Below are positions 47,775 through 63,997 of a DNA stretch of 64,000 nucleotides, piece after piece (position 1 is the stretch's first letter; each line of letters opens with the position of its first letter). The stretch is from Crambe crambe (lineage: Eukaryota > Porifera > Demospongiae > Poecilosclerida > Crambeidae). The notes below the pieces were generated by a model, which saw only the letters and a program-made list of their open reading frames with translations, did not search any database and was not told the origin of the DNA. The translations under genes were made by a program, and so were the position numbers. The stretch spans positions 2,356,001-2,420,000 of the forward strand of contig OZ004596.1 of assembly GCA_963924555.1 (NCBI GenBank). Reading direction: 5' to 3'.

Positions 47775-49025
47775 CTAGCTAGTCGAGTCATTGTCCTCAT
47801 CACTGAACAGTTCCACTTCACTGGATTCATTGAGAAAGGCATGGGTTTCTGTACGATCACCCTCTGAGAGTTTCCTGGGCTTCATCATGTTTATGAAGCC
47901 GCCTTCATCTTCTCTAGTCCCTCCATACACAATGGCATTTAGAAAACCTTGCAGGGGCACTGTAACAGACTGCAATTTATATACACAGCTACCATAACAG
48001 TTGCTCATTTAATATGGCCTACTTTAGCTCTTGCTAGTAGAAGCCTTAGGCAATCTAGGCTAAGGCTTAGCTCTCCACAATTAGCTAGAAATCTTGGCTC
48101 TCAACAACTAATGCCTTGACAATGGCCTTGGTCTTGAAATTTGTCTGATTGACATATGTGATACAGACATAGACAATATTTAATTCAAGTGCTACCTGGG
48201 ACTATCATCTAGCATAGGTCAGTATGCACAAGTTTGGCACTGAAAAAAGGGCTCACCATAATATCAGTTACAATAGCACTTCCAAGTGAAGATGTCACTT
48301 TATTGATTTAGGTACTAACCTGAAAGAGATGTATAACCATATAAAACTTGTAATGAGAAGCTGAATTTGAGAAAGAAATTGGATCACTGTTGATGACCAC
48401 TCCCAAAGTAAGGGCCTGGCCTTCATATACCACCATCAAAAAACACAGGATCACAACTACAAGGAAATAATAATGGATAATCTTCATGAAATAGTATAGA
48501 ACTTACTGGAAACAGCAATGGCCAGGAATACACTTAGGAAGTACACAATTCTCTTCCTTGCTTTTGACTGGCTTTTTTCCATGGCATGATTCATCACTTC
48601 ACTGCCTAATTCAGCTGTACACAAAACAATATGATCATGTCTTGAGCAAGAAAATAATGGAGAAGAGGAGCCATATTCAACTATCAGCTTGTAGATAAAT
48701 TAAGAAGCATTATTGTCAAGTTGTCAGCAGCCCACATTTAATTAGTATGCATCATCCAAGTTATCTCTGCCACCATGCATAAATGGTTAGGGAAATTTGC
48801 CAAATTTAAGGGCCATACAATATATTGTATGAGGCTAATGCCATGCAGTCACCAGCTGCTATCTAATTAACCCACCAACTTTGTTCTTGATTTTTTGTAT
48901 TTCCTTCAGTATCTTCCAATATAGGACAGCCATCACTACTAGGACAGTCAGAAAGTTGAGAAGGAGTATAACACTATAAGCTACTTGCAGTTTTCGAATC
49001 TCCAACACATAAATGGCACTGGGCT

Positions 49026-49057
<32 letters not shown>

Positions 49058-51828
49058 ATGGAGAGGTCATGAGTGAAAAAAAGGGGGGATAAGATTGGTG
49101 GAGAGGTCATGAGTGGCAGATTTGGAAAAAAAAAAGGGGATAAGATTGGTGGGGGAAGGAAACAGATGCATACATACACTTGATACAAAGGGCCTTAAAA
49201 TTCTCTACTTTAACACACAATAATGACTTGTACCACATCTCTTCCAAGTGAGTAGGGAAGGACATTTCCCAAATGGGGGAAGCACCAACAAGTGCAAGAG
49301 TTAGCATCCTTCACTATATGAGTGCTACCAGCCAGTACTCCAAATATGACCATTATCACAACTGTAGGCAGTATCCTGTAGTAGTACAGCAAGAAATTGA
49401 GCTATGATAATAAGATCAACATGCTAATTAGATATTATGCATGCAAGTGTGCATGTGTAGTGTACAATTTTCGACTGGTGCCTGTTACAGTGATGTAACA
49501 TATTGCAGTAACCTTGGAAAACAAACTTGTGGTATTGACATTCAGAGCGTGAGTAGTCACAATTGTGGTGAACTGTGTACACTAACACTTGCTTGTGGTG
49601 AATCCAATGGGTCCCATGAAATAATTACACAACAACAATCAAATGAATAGATCCTTACCAAGATGTCAGGTACACGAGCACACTCTTTACGGGGTTTAAG
49701 GTATACAAAGAAGCTCCATACATCATACCCTATACAATTGAAGATAAACACCAACCATTATAGCTGGAGGAGCTTAACCTAGAGAGAGTAATCACTCTAA
49801 TATAATAGCCATCACACCTGCAGTGCATATGTTTGCATGACACAGTTTCTGCCTTGCATCTAAAGAGGAGGTGACCCTGGTGCTATTCATTGTTACTCTC
49901 TCAAATTTGGTTCATAGCATACCCAAATTTGATAGAGGCTAGAGTATTCATGTTATAATTCAGAAATTCATAGTATACTATTGCCACAACATAACAGTAA
50001 CCAACATTGTTACAATGTGGCTACTTGGCTACACCATAGATACTACTATATATAGACTATGTCATGCTCCTTCACACGTGGTAACACAATTATTAAACCA
50101 TGTCCTCCCACTCTGGTTTTCGAGTGGCAGTTAGAAGCAGTTTCATGGGACTGATGGAGATATGTAGAACTCAAGTGTTGCTTGAGCAAGCATCTAAACT
50201 TGCTCAGTCTTCACCTGTAGGCCTGTAGACTGTCACTTAAACTGCTAGAAACTGTGTAAGCCAACAACTAAGCCTGACAGTAGTTCACGAAGTTCATATT
50301 GACTAGACGTCTAGATGCACGAACTCAACTGATAAAGAAGGCAACAAGTTCATAGATGGAGCAATTTTAAAGTAGAGGCATATTGGCAACTGGTTTTAAT
50401 TTTACGGTAAGTGGAAGTTTAAGAGTTAGCACATGAGTCAAAACTAGCAACTACAATTTGTATTGGAGCCATTGTAACCACTTTTTGCTGCGCAATTCGC
50501 AGGCAGAGGTAGGATGAGGATTAAAAGGGTTGTGTGGTTTCCTATCCCATGTATGTAGCCTATAGTATCTATGACAACATGTACTGACTGTTTGACTACA
50601 CTAGCTGTTCTTACCACTGCACTACTGCTTCTTGATTTTTTCTTGAGAATTGAATAGACAATAATGGCATAGACTAAAGTTAGGTTAGCAGTCACACACT
50701 CCAGGATCTGCATGATCATGACATGACAATAGCAACATGTAATACCAGTGATCATAAACAAATTTAGGAATGGATGCAATTTATATAGCCACTGGGTTTC
50801 CTCAACAGTCACCGTATGCCTTAAATTATAGCACCTCACACTTCTCTTGTTCAAAAGTTCACTGTAGGATGTTGCTAAAGGAGGTGGCAGGAAAGCCTAA
50901 TCTTGCCTTTTTATAATTTTTATCATTGTAAATAATACTTGCCACAGTGAGGAGTGAGACAGCAAAGCACCAAGTCCTGTCTTGAACACCACGGAACCAA
51001 AGACATGCTCCTATCACCCACAGAACCCCCAATAGTAAGTCAGCAACAGAGAGTTGGAAGATGGGCTGCATCTAGAGGATAAAATGTCTTCATTTAGTGA
51101 ATTTAGCTTGGTTGTTCTCAAATTGTTGTATAGTGAGTGCTACTGAATGATGTAAAGATAGCTTATCAACATTTGTTTTACTCTCTGATTACGGACCCAG
51201 CAGCTCCGCTGCCACTTCCCCCTCAAATCCTGTTATTTACACACAGGCTTCTTTGCATAAAGGAACTTGGCACCAACACCATCAGAAATCAAAATAATGA
51301 TCTCTAACTTTATTATTGACTAACCATGGAATTCCATTTCAGTCTCCTCTTAATAATGCCAGCGATGAGAGCTGATGCTCCCATGATGCTACAGAACACA
51401 TCACAGTAACAACGAGGGATTATTAAAGTAACCTTATATTGCTGATGAGCTGCATAATCTTTATTTGTGGTTTGTACAGTCTACCTATAAAAATCAAATG
51501 CTGGACATTGATCTTCGTAGTTGAAAGAGGTGCAGAGATCAGAGAGAAGCTTTCAAAAGCTACTAGTTAGCCTAACAACTTGTGCACTGTGATTGCTCCT
51601 TTTATCAGAACCAATGATTTATCACTACCTGCTTACTTGTTACCTGAGTAAAGAGATTATCATCCTCACAGCAGCCAAAGCATCTCTTTCTCCATCCTGT
51701 CAGTGTGCCAGTAGAGATATCCAGGTAACAGGTCAGATAATATCTAGTCTACTCCTGCTTACCTCAGCCGGTGAGAGGGAACAGCTATTTCTTTCTAAAT
51801 CTCCAGAGCACTCCATTATGCCGTTCAT
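47775..51828 (-). CDS. cAMP-receptor-like/GPR157-type GPCR (paralogue B), 401 aa
   Basis: Exons (minus): 51763-51828, 51644-51696, 51325-51388, 50943-51071, 50615-50707, 49659-49729, 49234-49375, 48876-49023, 48507-48614, 48320-48456, 47775-47969; 1206 nt, in phase. Six internal exons have exactly the length of their paralogue A counterparts (53, 64, 129, 71, 148, 137 nt) and all phases agree, so the two arose by tandem duplication. N-terminus NSCSLSPAE, TM2 VADLLLGVLWVIGACLWF, loop NSCTCWCFP, TM7 PLQGFLNAIVYG. The acidic tail ends SDEDNDSTS. Exon 4's donor is GC. The acceptor of exon 8 abuts a 31-base poly(C) run (transcript sense). Start lies 55 bp from the divergent EMI gene. Confidence 0.82.
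49026..49056. repeat. 31-base poly(G)/poly(C) run at a splice acceptor
   Basis: 31 uninterrupted G bases on plus are C bases in the GPCR B transcript and directly precede the AG acceptor (49024-49025) of exon 8, so they form its polypyrimidine tract. Confidence 0.95.
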
Positions 51829-51883
51829 CTACCACGCCCATAATAATTAAATGCAGAACTAGTCTAGACATGTATTACTGAGC
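51829..51883. promoter_or_regulatory. 55-bp divergent intergenic region
   Basis: Only 55 bp separate the start codons of GPCR B (minus) and EMI receptor C (plus). The 5' UTRs must be extremely short or overlapping. No TATA box is evident. Confidence 0.5.
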
Positions 51884-54800
51884 ATGCGCATAATAGCAAG
51901 AGCTCGATATCTGATTATGTCCCCCTTAGTTTTGGTGTTGGCTGCTACACTGGTTAGTATTAAAGCTCGGTGAGTAACTACGCAAGCTAGCAAGATTTGT
52001 GCATATTGGCGTCATTGCTTATTGGTTTACCTAGCCGCTGTCCTGTGGATGTTGTTAGACCTGTCTCACAAACACAGTATGAGTCTATCAGGTCCACTTA
52101 TACTGAAAAATGTGGTTTCTTAGGGTGGTCAAGATGTCGACGGTAAGTTATAATCATAATTGCAGCTCATAATTATTATTGATGTTGTTATTGTTATTAT
52201 TGCTGTTGTTGGTATCATTGTTGTTATTGTTGGTATTGTTGCTATTGTTGTTAATCATGTTGTTATAGTGTCAGAACTAGGGCAATATCTGTAGTAGTAT
52301 ATCAGATGCAAGTCGTTGGAATGCGGTATCCATGCTGTGATGGTTACAGGAGGCATATTGGAAATTGCATGCGTATGTATATTATGTAGCTATATAAATT
52401 TTGTAGTTACCAAAGATCTAATCATGATCTCTTGTAATGATCTCTTCTTTTTTTTTTCTTTTTTTTTGATAATGCCCGTTTATTTTCATAGAAATTGTTG
52501 ATGTCCTTGTGTTTATCAAGCTGTTTATAGCACCTTCTTGATCGTTTGCAGTGTAAAATGATTGCACTGCATACACACATAATAATCAATAATCACACAA
52601 TCATACGTAGCACTGTAATAATTGTGTTTACCAGTTAGTGCTAACATATTCAAAGGAAAAATTCAATTATTAATAGCTATCAACAATCTTCAAATAATAC
52701 TTTTAGCGATATGTGACGCAGACTGCATCTTTCCTCGGTACTGTAGAAGACCTAATGACTGTCAGTGTATTGATGGACGCTACACAGGACCAAAATGTGA
52801 TACTCGTAAGTTTGCGAGGTATACTATGGAAGCCAAGGAGTGCACATTTTATGTAAAGCATTAGCATAGCTGTCTTTTAATGACTTTGAAGCAGTGGAGC
52901 TTCTCAATAGTGGGGACCAAAATAAAATGTCCTGATGGAGAAGGTGTCCTTATTCAGACCTTGTTCCACTGTATCTTCAACAAATGAATGAATGAATGTT
53001 TTGCAGCTGTATGTTCTAATGGTTGTGCAAGTCCTCGAGTTTGTCTTGCTCCTGACAGATGTGAGTGTCATCCTGGCTATACTGGACCTTCTTGCTCTGA
53101 TGGTAAGTTCATTTGATTTTCTACCTATAGAAATAGTACCTAACTAAATCATGATCCACGCCCCTTTTTCTTTGATTCCAAGCATGACTGACAAACACAA
53201 AAAACCTCAGTAATTTAAGCTTTTTTGAAGAAATTTTTTCTCTTCCAAATTTGAGGTCATTTCCAGGTGCAGTTATCACTACAAAATTAAAGTTACAGGC
53301 ATATTAAAAAAAGGAAGTATTGATCTCTTGCCAAAGCACAGTTGCACTATATACTCAGGAATGCCAATGGTGTCCTTTATTAATTCTTACAGATTTAGAT
53401 GAATGTCAAGTTATGGACAGTTACTGTGAGCAGTTATGTGTAAACACTAAGGGATCCTTTTTGTGTGATTGTCATGAAGGTTTTGTCCTAGGAAATGATG
53501 AACAAAGATGTATTGGTATGCTATATTATTAGCTATTGCTGTGTAGTATAGCTATCACTGCAGGGGTGTATCCACCACTCCGGTTGGTCCGGTTTTCACC
53601 GGACCACTTTTATTATCCAATAATTATAATCCCATGCCTGCAGAGTTAGCTAAGTGAAGCACCATGACCTTCAAGAATCATGATCACATTAGCATAGCTT
53701 TATTGAAACTCCTTCTGATAAGTGAGTGATGGATAAAGTGCATGGGCATGGTGATCCCACGCAAAGCACACCGGGCCACTCAAAATTCTGTGGATACACC
53801 CCTGCACTGTTGTTAATAGCTAGCTTTAGTTGCATGTGATCCAATCACCCTGTAATGAGATCACCCTCTCTATTTCCAATAATACTTATTTTCCACCACT
53901 TCAATTCCTGGCCCATAACATACTTGTATAAACTTTTGGATGCTTAATAATACTATAGGCACAGTTAATGTTACTCTTGCTACCATAAATTCCTCGGCAC
54001 TTGTGGCGGAGTGGAGCCATCCTGAGTGGAGGTCCAACAGTTTAGTTTTTGCCTACAACTTCACCTGTTCCAATCACATTGAAGGAATCACAGAAACTAC
54101 ACTACTGAGTAGCAATAAATTTGAGCGAAATGTACAGTTGAGCCTCAACCTGAGCACTGTGGGAGGTTACGAGTGTTGTGTAACTGTGTGGGCACTGATA
54201 GGGAATGGGCCGCAGTCCTGCACTTATGGCAGTCCACACATTACCAGTCCACCCATCACCACTGCCATTCAAACAACTGAATATGGTGACTTCACCTTTG
54301 CAGATGAATACAATAATGGTAATAACTGAAGCTATGCTTCCAAGACCCATGCATACTCAAAAGATTAAAACATATCTAAATATCCAGTTGATGAAACCAG
54401 GAATGAATCTCTGGGAGGGAATGTGAGCTATGTGTCACATGATGCACTCAAGATTGGAACAGGGGTAGCTGGAGCAAGTTTTTCTTCTGCAATCCTTGTG
54501 GCAGTCCTAATGGCTTGCTGCTGCTGCCGCCATAGATGTAAAAAGAAATCTGCAGAACCACATGTGTAAGTGTCTCATAATAATTATCAAGAAAATATAG
54601 AAATTCCTTAATGTAGAATATTACCACAAAAGTCCTCCATCTAAATCCCCCCTATTATGGTAGAGAATGAGGTACACTGTATATATTCCTGTACAGCACT
54701 AAAATATAAAATGTTAGGACAGATCACACAGTGGAATCATTATTTTCTGTCCATGTTTTCTGTTCGTAGATGGCTAAATATACACAATGAAAGTCACCAC

Positions 54801-55082
54801 CAAAAATGTCCATTCATTTTTGCTGCTTAATAGACAGCTATCTATTCCAGTTTTGTATGCTCTGTCACACTATACATAGTTATAGCCAGTGGCTAGTGTG
54901 TGGAGGATACATTTTTTCCAATGCTATAATTGACTTGCAGTATAATGAGACAGGAGAGAGCTACTTATCCACTCAGCATCAAGGAATTTGAATCTGAGAC
55001 TTCTGGACCACCAACTTCCCAGTGCTCCGATGAGAATATCTACAGTAAAGTCGAGAAAAGATATTTAGCTGATAGACTTTAA
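51884..55082 (+). CDS. EMI-EGF-EGF-cbEGF-FN3-TM receptor (paralogue C), 431 aa
   Basis: Exons: 51884-51969, 52035-52142, 52269-52372, 52707-52805, 53007-53102, 53393-53515, 53959-54318, 54388-54565, 54941-55082; 1296 nt, in phase. Order: signal peptide (MSPLVLVLAATLVSIKA), an EMI-like domain (CPVDVV...YTEKCGFLGWSRC...VYQMQVVG...CCDGY), EGF (CQCIDGRYTGPKC), EGF (CECHPGYTGPSC), calcium-binding EGF (DLDECQVM...CVNTKGSFLCDC), cysteine-type FN3 (LVAEWSHPEW, YNFTC, YECCVTV, QSC), TM, CCCC-RHRCKKK and a tail of about 60 residues with ENIYSKV and KRY. The three EGF exons and the FN3 exon are phase 1-1 modules. EMI plus EGF repeats recalls Draper/MEGF10 engulfment receptors; FN3 is an addition. Confidence 0.82.
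52892..52974. mobile_element. Very short pogo-like MITE remnant
   Basis: About 80 bp beginning CAGTGGAGCTTCT and ending CCTTGTTCCACTG, imperfect inverted ends of the same type as the 5003-5494 element. In an intron of receptor C. Confidence 0.4.
53561..53804. mobile_element. hAT-like MITE, 244 bp
   Basis: Ends CAGGGGTGTATCCAC and GTGGATACACCCCTG are perfect 15-bp inverted repeats. CAGGGGTG is a typical hAT end. CACTG occurs on both flanks. In receptor C intron 6. Confidence 0.8.
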
Positions 55083-55468
55083 CTATTGTAGCCTCCATGG
55101 GAATTCTATAAGAACATATAGTGACATTGTAGAGTGCAAAATATTATTACATTGTGATAACCATGCATACTAATGAGATTTGTTATTTAAATATATTTTT
55201 AAAAATAGCTAATAACAGTGATAGTTATAGAAGAACCCTTGATGAACTCTAATAAGCTAATTAGATCTGTACATTATTCTATGTAGCTAACCACTCCCTT
55301 AGCAGTTATCCATAACCATGAGATTCTTTTTATCAACATTCTAGGAAGTGTTTTATCAACATTCTTTTATCAACATAATTCCACAGAGAAATCTTGCTAT
55401 TATTCCCAAAATTATGTATTGCCCTGAAAGTGCTAGCTGCTGGCCTGGTAGCTAGCTACAGAAGAATA
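55083..55468. other. Gap between tandem EMI receptors
   Basis: 386 bp holding the 3' flank of paralogue C and upstream region of paralogue D. No gene seen. Confidence 0.5.
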
Positions 55469-58400
55469 ATGGGTGTCATGATCCTTTTCTCAGTGGTCAC
55501 TGCACTGGTCATCATTCAAAGTAATGCACGGTAAGATTGTAGCCAGCTGCAGTATAGCTACAATAATGCATGGGCCCTAGCAACAGGGATATACTAGCTA
55601 TAGCTATCTATAGCTACTGAGCTAGCTAATTAAAACATTCAATGTCATTTGCAGTGAGTGTCCAATGAATATCACCATGTCAGTTTCACAATTACGTTAT
55701 GAGCGTATACATTCAGCTTATAGTACTTCTTGTGGTCTACTCTGGTTGAGTAGATGTACAAGGTGAGCTCAATTATAATGATCAGCTAACCAATAACTGT
55801 AACCATAATTATTATCTCACATGGACATTCTTTTCATGTCATGAAATAGCTAGCTATATAGCTACATGCATGCAGACACTTTCTTTCCCACTGCGTGAGT
55901 TGTGCTTATTTTATGCTTCTCCACTGCATGGCCAATGGCTAGTATACAAGTCCAAAATGTTACTATATAGCTAACCTTCAAGAGTATACTGCTGCAATGA
56001 GTGTATTTCCTATGTAACATGGTGTTTATTTTTTCTGTGGTTATTTTTTATTATTGTACAGGACTAGATACAGGATCATATCAGTGCTAATATATCAATT
56101 GCAAGTAGTTGAAATGCAAAGAGAATGCTGTGATGGATACACGATATCAGGGTCAACTTGCATACGTAAATTTTAAATTATTCCCAAAGTGTGCTATTAT
56201 AAACTAACGTTCTGATCTGCTATTGTCTTAGCTATTTCATAACAAAGAATACGTAGAATGCAGCTGGCTAATTAGCTATTGTAATTGGTTTGCAGTAAAA
56301 CTTTTTTATTATTAATCTTAGCGGTCTGTGAAGAGGACTGTGTCCCACCTCGCTACTGTGCACAACCTGATGAATGTCAGTGTATCAATGATCATTACAA
56401 AGGACCAAGCTGTGATATTCGTATGTATAAGATGCCCTCGATAGCTATTTAGATCATAGCTAATTATGAGGCAGTTATAATAAAATCCGTTACAGCTGTA
56501 TGCTCTAATTGCTCAAGTCCTCGAGTTTGTCTTGCTCCTGAGACCTGTCAGTGTCTTCCTGGCTATAATGGAACCAACTGCTCTGATGGTATACTATCCT
56601 TGTCTTAAAGGATGCATGTGATGAGCCCAAATCATTGCACTAATAGATATTGACGAATGTGAAGCTCTTGACTATCAGTGTGAGCAGTTATGTGTAAATA
56701 CCAGGGGCTCCTATTCATGTGCTTGTCAAGAAGGATTTATCCTGGGAGATGATGGAGAAAGATGCATAGGTAAGTTGTAATCTTTTATAGCTATACAGTG
56801 GAACCTCTGAATAAAGAACACAGCCATTTTGTTCCTTGTAGAGAGTTTCTCTTTGGATATTGTGGTGTGTGGTGTTTTTTTGTTGTTGTTGTTGTTGTTG
56901 TTTTTGTTTTGTTTTTGGCCAATGCTGCCTCTGAACATGTCTTCTCAACCATCAACTTCCTACTTTGTAGGCCATAACAATAAAAATTTGAAGACAAAAT
57001 AATAGTAGTTAGCTAGCTAGCTAAGCATAATAGGGAGAGAAAAATAATAGGCAGCCAATCCTGCTTCTTGTAGATAGCTACCATGTAGCGTGAAATTTTC
57101 ATGGGGTAGCACAGTTTTGCAAAGATTTAAAGTGTGAACCATATTAGCTACCTTATTTTGGGTATATAGCTATAACCATAAATCAATGAAAATTTTACCC
57201 AACAAAAAATTTCCCACTATACAGAATGAAATTAATTGCTAGCTATATAATTTTCATATGAATTATGCTATTATAGGTAGAGTTGATATGCATCTTACTA
57301 CTATAAATTCCTCTGCGCTACTGGCAGAGTGGAGGCACCCTGAGTGGGACAGGGAGAATCTCACAGTTGCCTACAACATCACTTGTTCCAATGATAAACT
57401 TGGAGTCAACAGTAGTACATTACTGAATGACACTGCACCTGGCCAGAATGTGCAGCTGAGTCTCAACCTGAATACTGAGGGAGGATATGAGTGTTGCATA
57501 ATTGTTATCACATCAAATGGGAATGGACTGCCATCATGTATAAATAATCTACCTGAAGTCACAATAACAGGTCTTACATGCATTCAGAAGTGAAGGGGCT
57601 TGGGCTGAAGTAGCCCAAGTCTCGGGGCATGCATACTTAGTTACTATTCATTTCTTCTTAGCTATGTTGTTGTTATGTTAGACAACCTTACCAACAGGGT
57701 CTATGGTATTTAGAAACCCTTGGGCCCATTCTGATGATTTTTATGCTGTGTATATATAGAGGATCCTAGTGCAGTCAAAATTGGACTGGGAGTGGCTGGA
57801 GCAGGTTTTGCTTTGTTTGCCTTTGTCGTGATAGTCCTGGTGGTTGGATACTTCTATAAACAAAAAGTGGGAAAAGTGTAAGAAATAACTAAAAATGAAT
57901 GTGATAGCTTATAGCTAGGCTCAGTCAAACTGTTAGCTACATATAATAGTATCTTTGGAAAATTTTGCCTGAGAATGTACAATGTAGCTAGCTAGCTAAA
58001 TCTGGAAATTTTCTTATATAGCTAGTTAGCTATGAATGTATGTCGAAAGAAATACAGCTAAGTTATAGCTAGACTCAGTCAAACTATAGCTACCACCAAA
58101 ACCTATAATTAAACATGCATGTGTATTTGAAGACTATTGACTGAATCTTAGCTATATAGTAATTGAATAGGGTGTATATTGTAAGACTAATAGCCTAGCT
58201 ACATTCTGTATTAAATTAATCATGCTCAACTTTTGCTGATAGGCCTATTCACTCAAGCCCTGATTTTCTTTTTAATCTTACACATAAATGTGGCTCAATA
58301 AGTGATGTTGATTATTTCTATTCACACAGTAGTCCATGTAATAGTACAGGACTTGAGAAGTGTGATTGTGCTGGGGAGAAACCTGACAATGAGCCAGAAG

Positions 58401-58537
58401 ATTATATTATACCAATTGAGCAAAATCCACTTTATGATTGGATAGAAGATCGACTTGATGGTGAGCAATCAGAGGAAAATGTGTATGACATTCCCAAAGA
58501 TCACTGTTACGGTAACCTCTGGAAAAAACCGGTCTGA
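55469..58537 (+). CDS. EMI-EGF-EGF-cbEGF-FN3-TM receptor (paralogue D), 402 aa
   Basis: Exons: 55469-55530, 55655-55762, 56062-56165, 56322-56420, 56496-56588, 56647-56769, 57277-57570, 57760-57877, 58330-58537; 1209 nt, in phase. Same exon plan as paralogue C, with identical lengths for exons 2, 3, 4 and 6. Signal peptide MILFSVVTALVIIQSNA; EMI-like domain (STSCGLLWLSRC...LIYQLQVVE...CCDGY); EGF, EGF, calcium-binding EGF (DIDECEAL); cysteine-type FN3 (YNITC, YECCIIV, PSC); TM (VAGAGFALFAFVVIVLVVGY). The tail of about 75 residues carries NPLY (NPxY, PTB-type), VYDIP (YDxP, Crk-type SH2) and CYGNL (YxxL). NPxY plus YxxL is the tail code of CED-1/Draper/MEGF10, so an engulfment or adhesion role is plausible but inferred. 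Confidence 0.83.
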
Positions 58538-59350
58538 TCTGGAATGCTCTGCCACCCCAATAGTGTGTATATAGCTACTGAACAAAGACACTGGATAGCT
58601 AATGGTCATTATACTCTTTTAATCATGATAAATCTCAAGGTTGTGCATGGGTGGTAAATAAAAATACCAGGCATGTGCAGGGGGCATCAGTCTAAACCTC
58701 ATGCTCCGAGAAGGACAACATTCAGCACCGATCAGCTCCCACCCACCCAACCCACTTCACACAACTTAGTGCCCAGACTATGCATAGTAGTTTCATACCT
58801 GGACTGGATTCAGATGTCAGATGACTGCAATTTTGGTGTCTGTGGTGATTTTGCATGGTCTTGTCTCCATGGAATTCAGACAACATTTTTTAATTGCTAT
58901 GTTAGCATCTTCTTCTTCTACAAGATGTTTATTTTATTAAGTATTAAATACATAACGGATTTGAGAAAGGAGAAGAGTATTCTAGTTAATGTCTGGTGAA
59001 TTGAAACAATCAAATGGCTGAACCCTAAATTAGTGAATTCAAATTTTGAGCAGTGAGAGTCGTCACGGGATCCAATGAGTCACTCTACTTTTGCCTAAAC
59101 TAGGGTCTAGCTAAATATTGTTAACAGAAATCATGCAAGCTACTATGCACAGCAAGTTAGAATGTTTTCAGCATGGAAGAAGTCAAGACTCAGACTCCGC
59201 TAGATAGCTATAGGCTAGCTGGGAGGTAAAGGGTCAACTAGCTACGCGAGATCGAGATCGACTAGCTACAAGCACAAGTGGACAGTGTTTGATCATTATA
59301 CATAGGATTAGCGACTGTGTGACAGCCAGCTTCCATTCTAAGTTTCCGCC
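58538..59350. other. Intergenic DNA between receptor D and AKR7
   Basis: No exon with splice sites visible. The open frame at 58673-58999 has no family features. A GGTAAAGGGTCA motif lies at 59225, 120 bp upstream of the AKR7 start. Confidence 0.5.

Positions 59351-63997
<4,647 letters not shown>

Noticed and set aside
58673-58999. 108-aa plus-strand frame
   Set aside because: No homology features or splice sites; after the receptor D stop codon.
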